Shown one piece after another: positions 54,832-63,189 of a stretch of DNA of 64,000 bases. Origin of the DNA: Polaribacter glomeratus. Lineage in GTDB: Bacteria; Bacteroidota; Bacteroidia; Flavobacteriales; Flavobacteriaceae. Each line of letters opens with the position of its first letter. The first letter of the stretch is position 1. Under the pieces are notes generated by a model, which ran no database searches, was not told the origin of the DNA, and saw only the letters and a program-made list of their open reading frames with translations. A program made the position numbers and the translations under genes. The stretch spans positions 1,181,718-1,245,717 of the forward strand of contig NZ_MSCM01000002.1 in NCBI RefSeq assembly GCF_002954665.1, written 5' to 3'.

Positions 54832-55833
54832 TTAATAGATTTGGGGAATAATCATATTTTCAAACATTTTTTCTACTTCATCAAAAGCAGCAAATACATC
54901 CTTTGCATCATCAGAAGTGACCATTTTTGTTCTATATTCTTTAAAATGTGGAATTCCTTTAAAGTAATTAGTATAATGTCTTCTTGTTTCTACAACGCCT
55001 AAATGTTCACCTTTCCAATCAATTGCCATTTGTAAATGTCTTCTCGCCATTTCTGTTCTTTGAGCAATTGTAGGCTTTTCTAAGTGTTCTCCGGTTTCAA
55101 AAAAATGCTTTACTTCATTAAAAAACCAAGGATAACCAATAGAAGCTCTGCCAATCATAGCGCCGTCTAAACCATATTTATCGCGCATTTCCATCGCTTT
55201 TTCTGGGGTCGTAACATCGCCGTTTCCAAAAACAGGAATATGCATTCTTTGATTATTTTTTACTGCTGCAATTGGTTTCCAATCTGCATTACCTTTATAC
55301 ATTTGTGCGCGGGTTCTACCATGAATAGAAATTGCAGCACAACCTACATCTTGCAAGCGTTCGGCAACTTCTACAATCCTAATAGAATCATGATCCCAGC
55401 CCAAACGTGTTTTTACAGTAATTGGTAAATTTGTATGTTTAACCATGGCTTCTGTTAGAGAAACCATTAAATCGATGTCTTTTAAAATACCTGCTCCGGC
55501 ACCTTTGGAAACTACTTTTTTTACAGGGCAACCAAAGTTGATGTCAATAATATCTGGATTCGATTTTTCTACAATTTCAATAGTCTGTAGCATCGATTCT
55601 AAATTAGCGCCAAAAATCTGAATTCCTACAGGACGTTCTTTTTCGTAAATGTCTAATTTCATGATGCTTTTTGCAGCATCTCTAATCAAACCTTCAGAAG
55701 AAATAAATTCTGTGTACACAACGTCTGCACCATTTTCTTTACATAAAGCCCTAAACGGAGGATCTGAAACATCTTCCATTGGTGCTAACAAAAGTGGAAA
55801 ATCTGGAAGTTCTATGTTGCCTATTTTTACCAA
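54832..55833 (-). CDS. dusB: tRNA-dihydrouridine synthase
   Basis: Reduces uridine to dihydrouridine in tRNA using FMN and NADPH. The 333-residue TIM barrel has LAPMEDVSDPPFR at the N-terminus, DINFGCPVKKVVSKGAGAGIL with the catalytic Cys, ITVKTRLGWDHD, SIHGRTRAQMYKGNADW, and FGNGDVTTPE with GAMIGRASIGYPWF. These fit the DusB group. A TTTG-N21-TAATTTTG promoter lies within the 3' end of the upstream gene. Confidence 0.95.
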   Translation of the reverse strand: MVKIGNIELPDFPLLLAPMEDVSDPPFRALCKENGADVVYTEFISSEGLIRDAAKSIMKLDIYEKERPVGIQIFGANLESMLQTIEIVEKSNPDIIDINFGCPVKKVVSKGAGAGILKDIDLMVSLTEAMVKHTNLPITVKTRLGWDHDSIRIVEVAERLQDVGCAAISIHGRTRAQMYKGNADWKPIAAVKNNQRMHIPVFGNGDVTTPEKAMEMRDKYGLDGAMIGRASIGYPWFFNEVKHFFETGEHLEKPTIAQRTEMARRHLQMAIDWKGEHLGVVETRRHYTNYFKGIPHFKEYRTKMVTSDDAKDVFAAFDEVEKMFENMIIPQIY

Positions 55834-55839
55834 AACTGA

Positions 55840-56241
55840 TTATTTTTCTGCAAAATTAGTGTTTTTATTTGTTAGAACCCAAATTCCGTAGCATCCTAAA
55901 AATAATTCTGCAAAAGTTCCAAATTGATACCCAAAAGTAGGAGTTCCGTCGATATAAAAACTTAGTATTCGCCCAAAACCTAAACCTAACATAAAAATTA
56001 TATTTGTTTGAATCGCTGTTTTTAAGTATTGATTTTTAAAAACACCTAAGATCCAAAGAATAGAAAAGCCTAAATACAAACCCATAATCGCTTTAAAGAA
56101 ATTATGTTCGTCAATGGTATTTAAATGAATGTCAAATTGAGCATCAGGTTTAAATCCGTAAACTAAAGAAACAGGAACAACAATTAGAACAGAGAATACT
56201 AAATGTATTTTATTGATAAAATCTTGTTTTGTTTTGAACAT
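55840..56241 (-). CDS. DUF4345-like small membrane protein
   Basis: A 133-residue protein with four membrane segments (about 12-30, 48-66, 76-95, 108-126). The RILSFYIDGTPT-type loop between the last two helices and the NFFKAIMGLYLGF segment match the DUF4345 family as I recall it. Function unknown. Gene lies six bases upstream of dusB on the same strand. Confidence 0.82.
   Translation of the reverse strand: MFKTKQDFINKIHLVFSVLIVVPVSLVYGFKPDAQFDIHLNTIDEHNFFKAIMGLYLGFSILWILGVFKNQYLKTAIQTNIIFMLGLGFGRILSFYIDGTPTFGYQFGTFAELFLGCYGIWVLTNKNTNFAEK
55851..55883 (-). promoter_or_regulatory. promoter for dusB inside the upstream gene
   Basis: On the minus strand TTTG (complement 55880-55883), 21 bases, then TAATTTTG (complement 55851-55858), 17 bases before the dusB ATG. 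It allows dusB transcription independent of the DUF4345 gene. Confidence 0.65.
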
Positions 56242-56261
56242 GAAGTTTAATATTTGAACTA

Positions 56262-56307
56262 TTCTCGATACAATTCCGATGAAAAATCGGAATCACTCGA
56301 ACTGACA
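56262..56307. repeat. hairpin-bearing intergenic element, probably dispersed in Flavobacteriaceae
   Basis: TTCTCGATACA, then ATTCCGAT (56273-56280), loop GAAAA, ATCGGAAT (56286-56293), then CACTCGAACTGACA. From memory, elements of the form GTCAGTTCGAGTG-variable hairpin-TGTATCGAGAA recur between genes in many Flavobacteriaceae. The flanks are conserved and the hairpin varies. It lies in the 132-base gap between two same-strand genes (56242-56373). Its function is not known to me; a REP-type repeat or RNA hairpin is possible. Confidence 0.65.
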
Positions 56308-56373
56308 ATTCGCGATACGAACTTTTATAGACAAATTGCCATTTCGAAAGATTTTTTTAAGAATTATATATGT

Positions 56374-57597
56374 TTAAAAATTAATTTCCTTTTCAACTTC
56401 CTCAGTTCCTCTTTTTACAACCACTTTGCTTTTATCACCTTCTTTAAAAACTGACAAAGCGCGCATATAGCTCATCATATCAACAACAGTGCTGTCGCCT
56501 AGTTGTATAACAATATCACCTTTTTGTAAACCTGCTTTTTGTGCTGGTTTGTCTTCGGATATTCCATCAATACGCATTCCTTTTCCGTCAAACATATAAT
56601 CAGGAATTACACCCAAACCAACTTTAAATCGTGGCGTTTCTTCACTTTCATTTTTTGTTTTTCTAAAAGGTAATTTTCCGTTATTATCTAAATCAGTAAT
56701 GATGTTAAAAATATAACTGCTGATGGTTTCCATACCTTCATAATTCAATTTTTCAGAATCATCCCCAGGTTTATGATAATCTTCATGTTGCCCAGTAAAA
56801 AAGTGTAAAACAGGAATGTCATTTAAATAAAAACTTGTGTGATCGCTTGGTCCAACGCCAGATTCTTGCTGAATTAATTTAAACTTTTCGTTATGAGATT
56901 TTAAAGTTTGTTTAAATATAGGCGAAGTTCCTGTGCCGTAAACCGCTAACGCAGAATCTTTTTTTAAACGACCCACCATATCCATGTTAATCATATAGGA
57001 TACTTTTTTAGTATCGATTGTAGGGTTTTTCACAAAATAATTAGAGCCTAATAAACCCATTTCTTCACCAGAAAAAGCCATAAAAAGATAATTATTTTTG
57101 ATGTTTTTGCCTTTCATTTTTGCCGCTAAATTTAGCAAAATAGCAACTCCAGATGCATTATCATCAGCACCATTATGAATCGCTTTAATAGAGTCTCTGT
57201 ATAAAGAACCTTCGCCGCCAAAACCTAAATGATCAAAATGAGCACCAATAATTACGGTGTTTTCTGCTTTATTATCTATAAAACCAATTACATTATTTCC
57301 AGTAATTGTACCATCTCCGTTTACATCAAACTTTACTTCGTCATGCGGATTTGTTTTTGGCTTAAAGGTAAAAGGTTGCAAATAATCTACGGTTCCTTTT
57401 GGCGCTAACCCAAGTTCTGTAAATCTTTTTACAATATAACTGGCAGCTTCTTTTTCGCCTTTTGTGCCTGTTTGTCTTCCTTCTAGCGCATCCGAAGCTA
57501 AAAAAGTTACGTCTTCTTTAATTCTAGTTTCTTGATTTATAGATTCTTTACAGGATATAAAAAGAGATAAAAAAATTAGAAATAGGGTGTTTCTCAT
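56374..57597 (-). CDS. M28-family peptidase lipoprotein with PDZ domain
   Basis: A 407-residue lipoprotein (signal peptide with FISC lipobox at Cys16). The M28 metallopeptidase domain (about 20-300) has VIIGAHFDHLG, GADDNASGVAILLNLA, AFSGEEMGLLGS, NMDMVGR and HTSFYLNDIPVLHFFTG, supplying the two-zinc ligands. A PDZ-like domain (about 320-407) includes DGISEDKPAQKAGLQKGDIVIQLGD. It should cleave peptides at the outer membrane or in the periplasm as an aminopeptidase. The gene diverges from the TolB-like lipoprotein gene with a 62-base gap. Confidence 0.94.
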   Translation of the reverse strand: MRNTLFLIFLSLFISCKESINQETRIKEDVTFLASDALEGRQTGTKGEKEAASYIVKRFTELGLAPKGTVDYLQPFTFKPKTNPHDEVKFDVNGDGTITGNNVIGFIDNKAENTVIIGAHFDHLGFGGEGSLYRDSIKAIHNGADDNASGVAILLNLAAKMKGKNIKNNYLFMAFSGEEMGLLGSNYFVKNPTIDTKKVSYMINMDMVGRLKKDSALAVYGTGTSPIFKQTLKSHNEKFKLIQQESGVGPSDHTSFYLNDIPVLHFFTGQHEDYHKPGDDSEKLNYEGMETISSYIFNIITDLDNNGKLPFRKTKNESEETPRFKVGLGVIPDYMFDGKGMRIDGISEDKPAQKAGLQKGDIVIQLGDSTVVDMMSYMRALSVFKEGDKSKVVVKRGTEEVEKEINF

Positions 57598-57609
57598 GAT
57601 GATAAATAT

Positions 57610-57617
57610 TATTTTTG
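57610..57617 (+). promoter_or_regulatory. candidate -7 element for the TolB-like operon
   Basis: TATTTTTG matches TAnnTTTG, 42 bases before the ATG at 57660, in the 62-base gap between divergent genes. Confidence 0.45.
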
Positions 57618-57659
57618 TAAAATTAAAGAAATATTATCACTTACTGAAATCTATAAAAA

Positions 57660-58766
57660 ATGAAATTTAAAATACTTTTTTTACTGTTGATAGCCGCATC
57701 AATAACTGCTTGTAAAAACAACAAAAAAGAGACAGAAGTTGTAAATACTGATGAAAATGTAAAAATAAAAGATAGTTTAATTTATCCAGAGGAAATTCAT
57801 TTTAAAACCTTGAAACAAATTACTTTTGGAGGAGATAATGCAGAAGCTTATTGGAGTTTTGATGATAAGCAACTGGTATTTCAGTCTAATAATAAAAATT
57901 GGGGTGTCAATTGCGACCAAATGTTTTTAATGAATGTTGATGAAACTTTTAAAGACTCAAAACCACCAATGATTTCAACAGGTTTAGGTCGTACTACTTG
58001 TGCGTACTTTTTACCAGATAACAAACACATCATTTACGCCTCTACACATTTAGTTGATAAAGAATGTCCGGATGTGCCTTTGCGTAAAAACGGAAAATAT
58101 ATTTGGCCTGTGTATGATAGTTTCGACATTTTTGTGGCAGATTTAAAAGGAAATATAGTAAAACAATTAACCAATGAAAAAGGGTATGATGCAGAACCTA
58201 CGGTTTCTCCTAAAGGCGATAAAATTGTTTTTACATCCACTAGAAGTGGCGACTTAGAATTATACACTATGAATATCGATGGAACGGATGTTAAACAAAT
58301 AACAGATGAACTTGGCTATGATGGTGGTGCTTTTTTCTCTCCGGATGGTACAAAAATCATATTTCGTTCTTCGAGACCAAAAACGAAAGAAGCCATAAAA
58401 GCATACAAAGATTTATTAGCAGAAGGCCTGGTGGAACCAACAGAAATGGAATTGTATATTTGTAATGCGGATGGTTCTGAACTTCGTCAATTAACAGATT
58501 TAGGAAACGCAAATTGGAGTCCGTTTTTTCATCCATCAGGAAAAAAGATTTTATTTTCTTCTAATTTTGAAGCAGAAAGAGGTTTTCCTTTCAACTTATA
58601 CATGATAGATTTAGACGGAAAAAATTTAGAAAGAGTTACGCACGGAGAAACTTTTGATGCTTTTCCTGTATTTTCTAATGACGGAAAAAAATTGGTTTTT
58701 TCATCAAACAGAAATAATGGAGGAGGCCGTGATACAAATTTATTTATAGCAGAGTGGCAAGATTAA
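57660..58766 (+). CDS. TolB-like PD40 beta-propeller lipoprotein
   Basis: A 368-residue lipoprotein (lipobox near ITAC, Cys18) with five or six PD40 (WD40-like) repeats: AYWSFDDKQLVFQSN, DAEPTVSPKGDKIVFTSTRSG, DGGAFFSPDGTKIIFRSSRP, NWSPFFHPSGKKILFSSN and DAFPVFSNDGKKLVFSSNR. These form a beta-propeller, as in TolB and Dpp-like proteins. No catalytic serine-protease domain is attached. It may be a binding or chaperone propeller in the periplasm. An EF-hand gene starts one base after its stop, so they are probably one operon. Confidence 0.9.
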   Translation: MKFKILFLLLIAASITACKNNKKETEVVNTDENVKIKDSLIYPEEIHFKTLKQITFGGDNAEAYWSFDDKQLVFQSNNKNWGVNCDQMFLMNVDETFKDSKPPMISTGLGRTTCAYFLPDNKHIIYASTHLVDKECPDVPLRKNGKYIWPVYDSFDIFVADLKGNIVKQLTNEKGYDAEPTVSPKGDKIVFTSTRSGDLELYTMNIDGTDVKQITDELGYDGGAFFSPDGTKIIFRSSRPKTKEAIKAYKDLLAEGLVEPTEMELYICNADGSELRQLTDLGNANWSPFFHPSGKKILFSSNFEAERGFPFNLYMIDLDGKNLERVTHGETFDAFPVFSNDGKKLVFSSNRNNGGGRDTNLFIAEWQD

Positions 58767-58767
58767 G

Positions 58768-59046
58768 ATGGCGTGGACTAGAGAAAAAATATTAGAAAAT
58801 ATAGAGGTCTTAATGCGAAGCAAATTTGAAACTCCGCAACAAGCTTTTATGCATTATGACAGTGATAAAGACGGTTTGTTAACAAAATCTGATTTTAAAA
58901 ACTTATTAAAAGAAGCCAATGTTAGTGTTTTAATAAGGGGTTTGGTTGCCGAGTTTATGATGAAAAGTTTTGATCAAAATAAAGATAATACCGTAAGTTG
59001 GGAAGAATTTCAGCAAGCAATTAAAGAATCAGGAATAAAAAAGTAA
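58768..59046 (+). CDS. EF-hand calcium-binding protein, first of a tandem pair
   Basis: A 92-residue protein with two EF-hands and no signal peptide. Loop 1 is DSDKDGLLTKSD, with Asp at position 12 instead of the usual Glu; loop 2 is DQNKDNTVSWEE, with Asn at position 6 instead of Gly. It is a calmodulin-like half molecule that may bind Ca2+ and change shape. It follows the TolB-like gene by one base and is clearly a paralogue of the next gene. Confidence 0.9.
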   Translation: MAWTREKILENIEVLMRSKFETPQQAFMHYDSDKDGLLTKSDFKNLLKEANVSVLIRGLVAEFMMKSFDQNKDNTVSWEEFQQAIKESGIKK

Positions 59047-59126
59047 GTAACATATTTTTTAACATATTTGATCTCCGTAATTTAAAATCAACTTTATTAA
59101 ATAAAAGAAATCTAAAAATCAATACA

Positions 59127-59402
59127 ATGGGCGCAAAAGAAAATATTTTAAAAGACATTCATATTTTAATCAACCAAAAATTTAAATCGCCAGAAGAAGC
59201 TTTTATTTATTTCGATAAAGACAAAGATGGTCGTTTAAACAGAGACGAAATTAAAACGCTCTTAAAAGATGCTGGTGTTAGCATGCTATTGAGAGGAGTT
59301 GTTGCTGGCGAAATGATAAAAGGTTATGATAAATCTGGAGACGACACCATTAATAGAGACGAATTTAAAGTTGCGATAGCAGAATTAGATAGCGGTCATT
59401 AA
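59127..59402 (+). CDS. EF-hand calcium-binding protein, second of a tandem pair
   Basis: A 91-residue two-EF-hand protein similar over its full length to the preceding gene. Loop 1 DKDKDGRLNRDE is canonical; loop 2 DKSGDDTINRDE has Asp at position 6. The pair likely arose by tandem duplication; the 80-base gap and a CATATTTG box before it allow separate expression. Its stop codon abuts that of the convergent SOUL gene with no spacing. Confidence 0.9.
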   Translation: MGAKENILKDIHILINQKFKSPEEAFIYFDKDKDGRLNRDEIKTLLKDAGVSMLLRGVVAGEMIKGYDKSGDDTINRDEFKVAIAELDSGH

Positions 59403-59993
59403 TTACTTTAATTCTACAATAACTTCATTTTTTCTATTTAGCAATTCGAAGGGTGCATTGTATCCTAAAAAGTAAAAGCTGTTAGTATATTTTATTCCAT
59501 TTTTGTTTAGAGCAGCAATTAATTTTTCTTTGTAACCCTTTATTTTATCGTCATTTGCCCAACCACTAAATGTAATTGCTGCAATCTTTTTGGCAGGCAT
59601 TTCTGTAAATTCAATATTACCATCGTCTGGCTTTGGTAAACTTTCTTTTGTATATTTTTTTGGCACTAAGAACATCATTGTAGTTGCATCATCAATTGTC
59701 ATTGCAACTGGCGATGTCATGGCTATCTTTTCATTTTTATTATTTCCTCCAAAAATATAACCTGCTAAAATTGAAAATCCTTGGCTAGAAGTTTCTTTAT
59801 AGGTTTTGTTTGAAAGCTTTACAGATGTAAAAAGTGATGCTTCGTAATTTCTAACTTCGAAATCACCATAACTTTTAACCACTTTATACGGATACTTCTC
59901 AATATTTTTTTGACTGATTACAAAATAGAGTTGAAATAAGATAAAAAGTACAGCGACTACTCCTAAAACTATAAATAAAATTTTCATTTTCAT
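59403..59993 (-). CDS. SOUL/HEBP-family heme-binding-like protein
   Basis: A 196-residue protein with an N-terminal membrane anchor (about 5-27) and a SOUL domain (about 35-196). YPYKVVKSYGDFEVRNYEAS, KIAMTSPVAMTID, MMFLVPKKYTKE, and FYFLGYNAPFELLNRKNEV are typical. SOUL proteins bind tetrapyrroles in some cases, but heme ligands are not conserved across the family, so function is uncertain. It is convergent with the EF-hand pair. Confidence 0.9.
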   Translation of the reverse strand: MKMKILFIVLGVVAVLFILFQLYFVISQKNIEKYPYKVVKSYGDFEVRNYEASLFTSVKLSNKTYKETSSQGFSILAGYIFGGNNKNEKIAMTSPVAMTIDDATTMMFLVPKKYTKESLPKPDDGNIEFTEMPAKKIAAITFSGWANDDKIKGYKEKLIAALNKNGIKYTNSFYFLGYNAPFELLNRKNEVIVELK

Positions 59994-60141
59994 GATGTTG
60001 AATTAAGTATTAAAAATAGTGATTATTTACTTTATACGGGTTGTTATTTAAATAAAAAGTCTTTGTTTAGAAATACAATTTTACAATATTAAGCTTTGTT
60101 TTTTAGTTCTATAAATTTGAATATTTTGCAAAAATGTTTTA

Positions 60142-60172
60142 TTGCTTCTGCTTTTTAATTAGCTTATATTTG
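60142..60172 (+). promoter_or_regulatory. Bacteroidota-type promoter for lepA
   Basis: TTG at 60142-60144, a 20-base spacer and TATATTTG at 60165-60172 match the consensus. The lepA ATG is at 60201. Confidence 0.75.
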
Positions 60173-60200
60173 CAAACATTTTAGAAATCAAATTTAACAA

Positions 60201-61997
60201 ATGAAGAATATTAGAAACTTTTGCATTATCGCACATATTGATCATGGTAAAAGTACGTTAGCAGATAGATTGTTAGATTTTACGGGCACTGTAACTGATC
60301 GTGAAAAAAAAGAGCAGTTATTAGATAGTATGGATTTAGAGCGAGAACGTGGTATTACCATAAAATCGCACGCCATTCAAATGGATTATACCCACAATGG
60401 TGAACAATATATTTTAAACTTAATTGACACTCCAGGACACGTAGATTTTTCTTACGAAGTTTCTCGTTCTATTGCAGCCTGTGAAGGTGCTTTATTAATT
60501 GTAGATGCTGCACAAAGTATTCAAGCGCAAACAATTTCTAATTTATACTTGGCTTTAGAGAATGATTTAGAGATTATTCCGGTTTTAAATAAAGTAGATT
60601 TACCATCAGCAAATCCTGAAGAAGTTACAGATGATATTGTAGATTTATTAGGATGTAACCCAGAAGATGTAATCCATGCAAGTGGAAAAACTGGTTTTGG
60701 TGTTGAAAATATTTTGGAAGCAATTATTAATAAAATTCCTGCTCCAAAAGGTGACCCAGATGCGCCATTGCAGGCTTTAATTTTTGATTCAGTTTACAAT
60801 TCTTATAGAGGTATAGAAACTTATTTTAGAGTTTTAAACGGAGAAATTAAAAAAGGACAACAAATTAAATTCATGTCAACCGGCAAAAATTATTTTGCAG
60901 ATGAAGTTGGAACGTTAAAACTGACCCAAGTTGTAAAAAAATCTGTAAAAACGGGCGATGTTGGTTATTTAATTACAGGAATTAAAACGGCAAAAGAAGT
61001 AAAAGTTGGTGATACAATTACAGATGCTGCAAACCCAACTACAGAAAGAATTGATGGTTTTGAAGATGTGAAACCAATGGTTTTTGCAGGTATTTATCCT
61101 GTAGACACAGAAGATTTTGAAGAATTGCGTTTTTCAATGGAAAAGCTACAATTAAATGACGCTTCTTTGGTTTTTGTTCCAGAAAGTTCTGCCGCATTAG
61201 GTTTTGGCTTTCGATGTGGTTTCTTAGGAATGTTGCACATGGAAATTATCCAAGAACGTTTAGAACGTGAGTTTAATATGACCGTTATTACAACGGTACC
61301 AAACGTTTCTTACCACGCGTATACAAAGAAAAATCCGGAGGAAATTATCATTCTAAATAATCCAACAGATTTACCAGATCCATCGAGATTAGATAGAGTA
61401 GAAGAGCCTTTTATTAAAGCTACTATTATAACAAAATCAGATTTTATTGGTCAAGTTATGAGTTTGTGTATCGAAAAACGTGGACAAATTACAAATCAAA
61501 CATACTTAACAACAGAAAGAGTTGAACTTGCTTTTGAAATGCCTTTGGCAGAAATTGTATTCGATTTTTATGATCGTTTAAAAACAGTTTCTAAAGGATA
61601 CGCTTCTTTTGATTATCATCCAATTGGTATGAGAGAATCTAAGTTGGTAAGAGTAGATATTTTATTAAATGCACAGCCTGTAGATGCGCTTTCTGCTCTT
61701 TTACATGCAGATAATGCCTTTACGATTGGTAAAAAAATTGTAGATAAATTAAAGCAATTAATACCAAGACAACAGTTTGATATTCCTATCCAAGCCGCAA
61801 TTGGAGCAAAAATTATTGCAAGAGAAACTACAAAAGCGTTGCGTAAAGATGTAACAGCAAAATGTTATGGAGGAGATATTTCTCGTAAACGTAAGCTATT
61901 AGAAAAGCAGAAAAAGGGTAAAAAGAGAATGCGTCAAGTGGGTAATGTAGAAATTCCGCAAGAAGCATTCATGGCAATTTTAAAGTTGAATGACTAG
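60201..61997 (+). CDS. lepA: elongation factor 4 (LepA, ribosomal back-translocase GTPase)
   Basis: A 598-residue translational GTPase. G1 is [11 protein letters not shown]2 lies in [11 protein letters not shown]3 is DTPGHVDF, G4 is NKVD and G5 is ASGKTG. After domains II, III and V, the LepA-specific C-terminal domain has [26 protein letters not shown] sequence ending in [20 protein letters not shown]. This order and ending separate it from EF-G. It has its own promoter and appears monocistronic. Confidence 0.98.
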   Translation: MKNIRNFCIIAHIDHGKSTLADRLLDFTGTVTDREKKEQLLDSMDLERERGITIKSHAIQMDYTHNGEQYILNLIDTPGHVDFSYEVSRSIAACEGALLIVDAAQSIQAQTISNLYLALENDLEIIPVLNKVDLPSANPEEVTDDIVDLLGCNPEDVIHASGKTGFGVENILEAIINKIPAPKGDPDAPLQALIFDSVYNSYRGIETYFRVLNGEIKKGQQIKFMSTGKNYFADEVGTLKLTQVVKKSVKTGDVGYLITGIKTAKEVKVGDTITDAANPTTERIDGFEDVKPMVFAGIYPVDTEDFEELRFSMEKLQLNDASLVFVPESSAALGFGFRCGFLGMLHMEIIQERLEREFNMTVITTVPNVSYHAYTKKNPEEIIILNNPTDLPDPSRLDRVEEPFIKATIITKSDFIGQVMSLCIEKRGQITNQTYLTTERVELAFEMPLAEIVFDFYDRLKTVSKGYASFDYHPIGMRESKLVRVDILLNAQPVDALSALLHADNAFTIGKKIVDKLKQLIPRQQFDIPIQAAIGAKIIARETTKALRKDVTAKCYGGDISRKRKLLEKQKKGKKRMRQVGNVEIPQEAFMAILKLND

Positions 61998-62036
61998 AAA
62001 AAGAACCAAGACTTTTAGAGTTAAGAAATAAGACAG

Positions 62037-62067
62037 AAACCCTTTTGAGAAATCAGAAAGGTTTTTT
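62037..62067 (+). terminator. probable terminator after lepA
   Basis: AAACCCTTTT pairs imperfectly with AGAAAGGTTT across an 8-base loop and is followed by a T-run, 39 bases after the lepA stop. The stem contains one unpaired C. Confidence 0.6.
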
Positions 62068-62318
62068 ATTTGAATTTACCTTTTGCGAACCATGAAGTTC
62101 TTTTTCATCTGTTCTAGATATAATTTCTTAATTTTTTAAAATTCACTCAAATTGACAGGAAAAAAATTGTTGTTTTAAACTGAGCTTAATCTGTTACCTT
62201 TTTTTATTATGATAAAAACATGAATCCCAGCAAACTTTTTAGGAAGGATAAGGTTTTGAAAACACTTTACACTTTTTAAATATATAACAGAAATTACTAT
62301 TCTCAAAAATTATCACAA
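62068..62318. other. AT-rich intergenic stretch with nothing recognisable
   Basis: About 250 bases between the two terminators of convergent genes. I see no ORF with a plausible start, no promoter consensus with both elements and no strong hairpin. Confidence 0.5.
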
Positions 62319-62354
62319 AAAAAATACTCTTGAAATTTATCAAGAGTATTTTTT
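62319..62354. terminator. terminator of the zinc metallopeptidase gene
   Basis: A perfect 15-base stem AAAAAATACTCTTGA / TCAAGAGTATTTTTT with a 6-base loop (AATTTA) lies 40 bases beyond the stop of the minus-strand metallopeptidase gene. A and T tracts on both sides suit termination in either direction. Confidence 0.88.
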
Positions 62355-62394
62355 AATTTTAATTAGAGTTAAGCTACAAAAGGCGTTCTTTAGA

Positions 62395-63093
62395 CTAGTC
62401 TCTTCCGCCTAAAACTTGTAAGCCCCAATATAAAAGCATTGCTAAAGAACCCAAGGCAGCAACTAAATACGTTCTTGCAGCCCATTTTAAAGCATCCGTA
62501 GAGCCTGCTAACTCTTCTTGCGAAACCATATTTTTACTTTTTAACCAAGCCAAAGCTCTGTTGCTTGCGTCATATTCTACAGGCAAAGTGATAAAGCTAA
62601 AAATTGTGCCTAATGCCATGAAAATTAAACCAGCAACCGCAATCATAAAGCCAATCCCCGTTTGTCCTGCACCGGCTCCTAATATAAGACCACCAAAAAC
62701 CATCCATTGTGAAAGGTTTGAAGTAAGGCTTACAATTGGTACTAATTTAGAACGCATTGTTAGCCATTCATATGCTTTTGCGTGTTGCACAGCATGACCA
62801 CATTCATGAGCGGCAACTGCTGCAGAAGCAGCATTTCTTTGGTTAAAAACAGATTCACTTAAATTTACTGTTTTATCAGCAGGATTGTAATGATCTGTTA
62901 ATCTACCAGGAGTAGAAATTACTTTTACGTCATAAATGCCATGATCTGCCAACATTTTTTCAGCAATTTCGGCGCCACTCATTCCGTTTCGTAGCTGAAT
63001 TTCAGAATATTTTTTAAATTTCTTCTTAAGTGTATTGCTCACTAACCAACTTAATAAAGAGATCACACCTATTAAAATATAAAATCCTATCAT
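62395..63093 (-). CDS. zinc metallopeptidase, YugP/neutral zinc metallopeptidase type
   Basis: A 232-residue membrane protein. An N-terminal membrane helix (about 3-18) is followed by a soluble segment with AAHECGHAVQHA near residue 92, the HExxH-like zinc motif of the family (read as HECGH), and two or three C-terminal membrane segments (about 120-165, 205-225). YNPADKTVNLSESVFNQRNAASAAVA is typical of YugP. Substrate is unknown. Single gene, opposite the asparaginase gene. Confidence 0.92.
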   Translation of the reverse strand: MIGFYILIGVISLLSWLVSNTLKKKFKKYSEIQLRNGMSGAEIAEKMLADHGIYDVKVISTPGRLTDHYNPADKTVNLSESVFNQRNAASAAVAAHECGHAVQHAKAYEWLTMRSKLVPIVSLTSNLSQWMVFGGLILGAGAGQTGIGFMIAVAGLIFMALGTIFSFITLPVEYDASNRALAWLKSKNMVSQEELAGSTDALKWAARTYLVAALGSLAMLLYWGLQVLGGRD

Positions 63094-63189
63094 AATATAT
63101 ACTGTTTTAAAAATTTTAGTTCATTTTTGTTCGATAAATTTACAACATAAAGTATTCCATTTTTAATTTGGATTAAAAAAAATGCCAAA

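Noticed and set aside
54820..55002. 60-codon plus-strand ORF opposite dusB
   Set aside because: It is antisense to the conserved C-terminus of dusB and has no promoter or homology that I recognise.
56254..56454. 66-codon plus-strand ORF starting before the 56.3 kb repeat
   Set aside because: Its N-terminal part is a translation of the hairpin element and the rest is antisense to the M28 peptidase gene.
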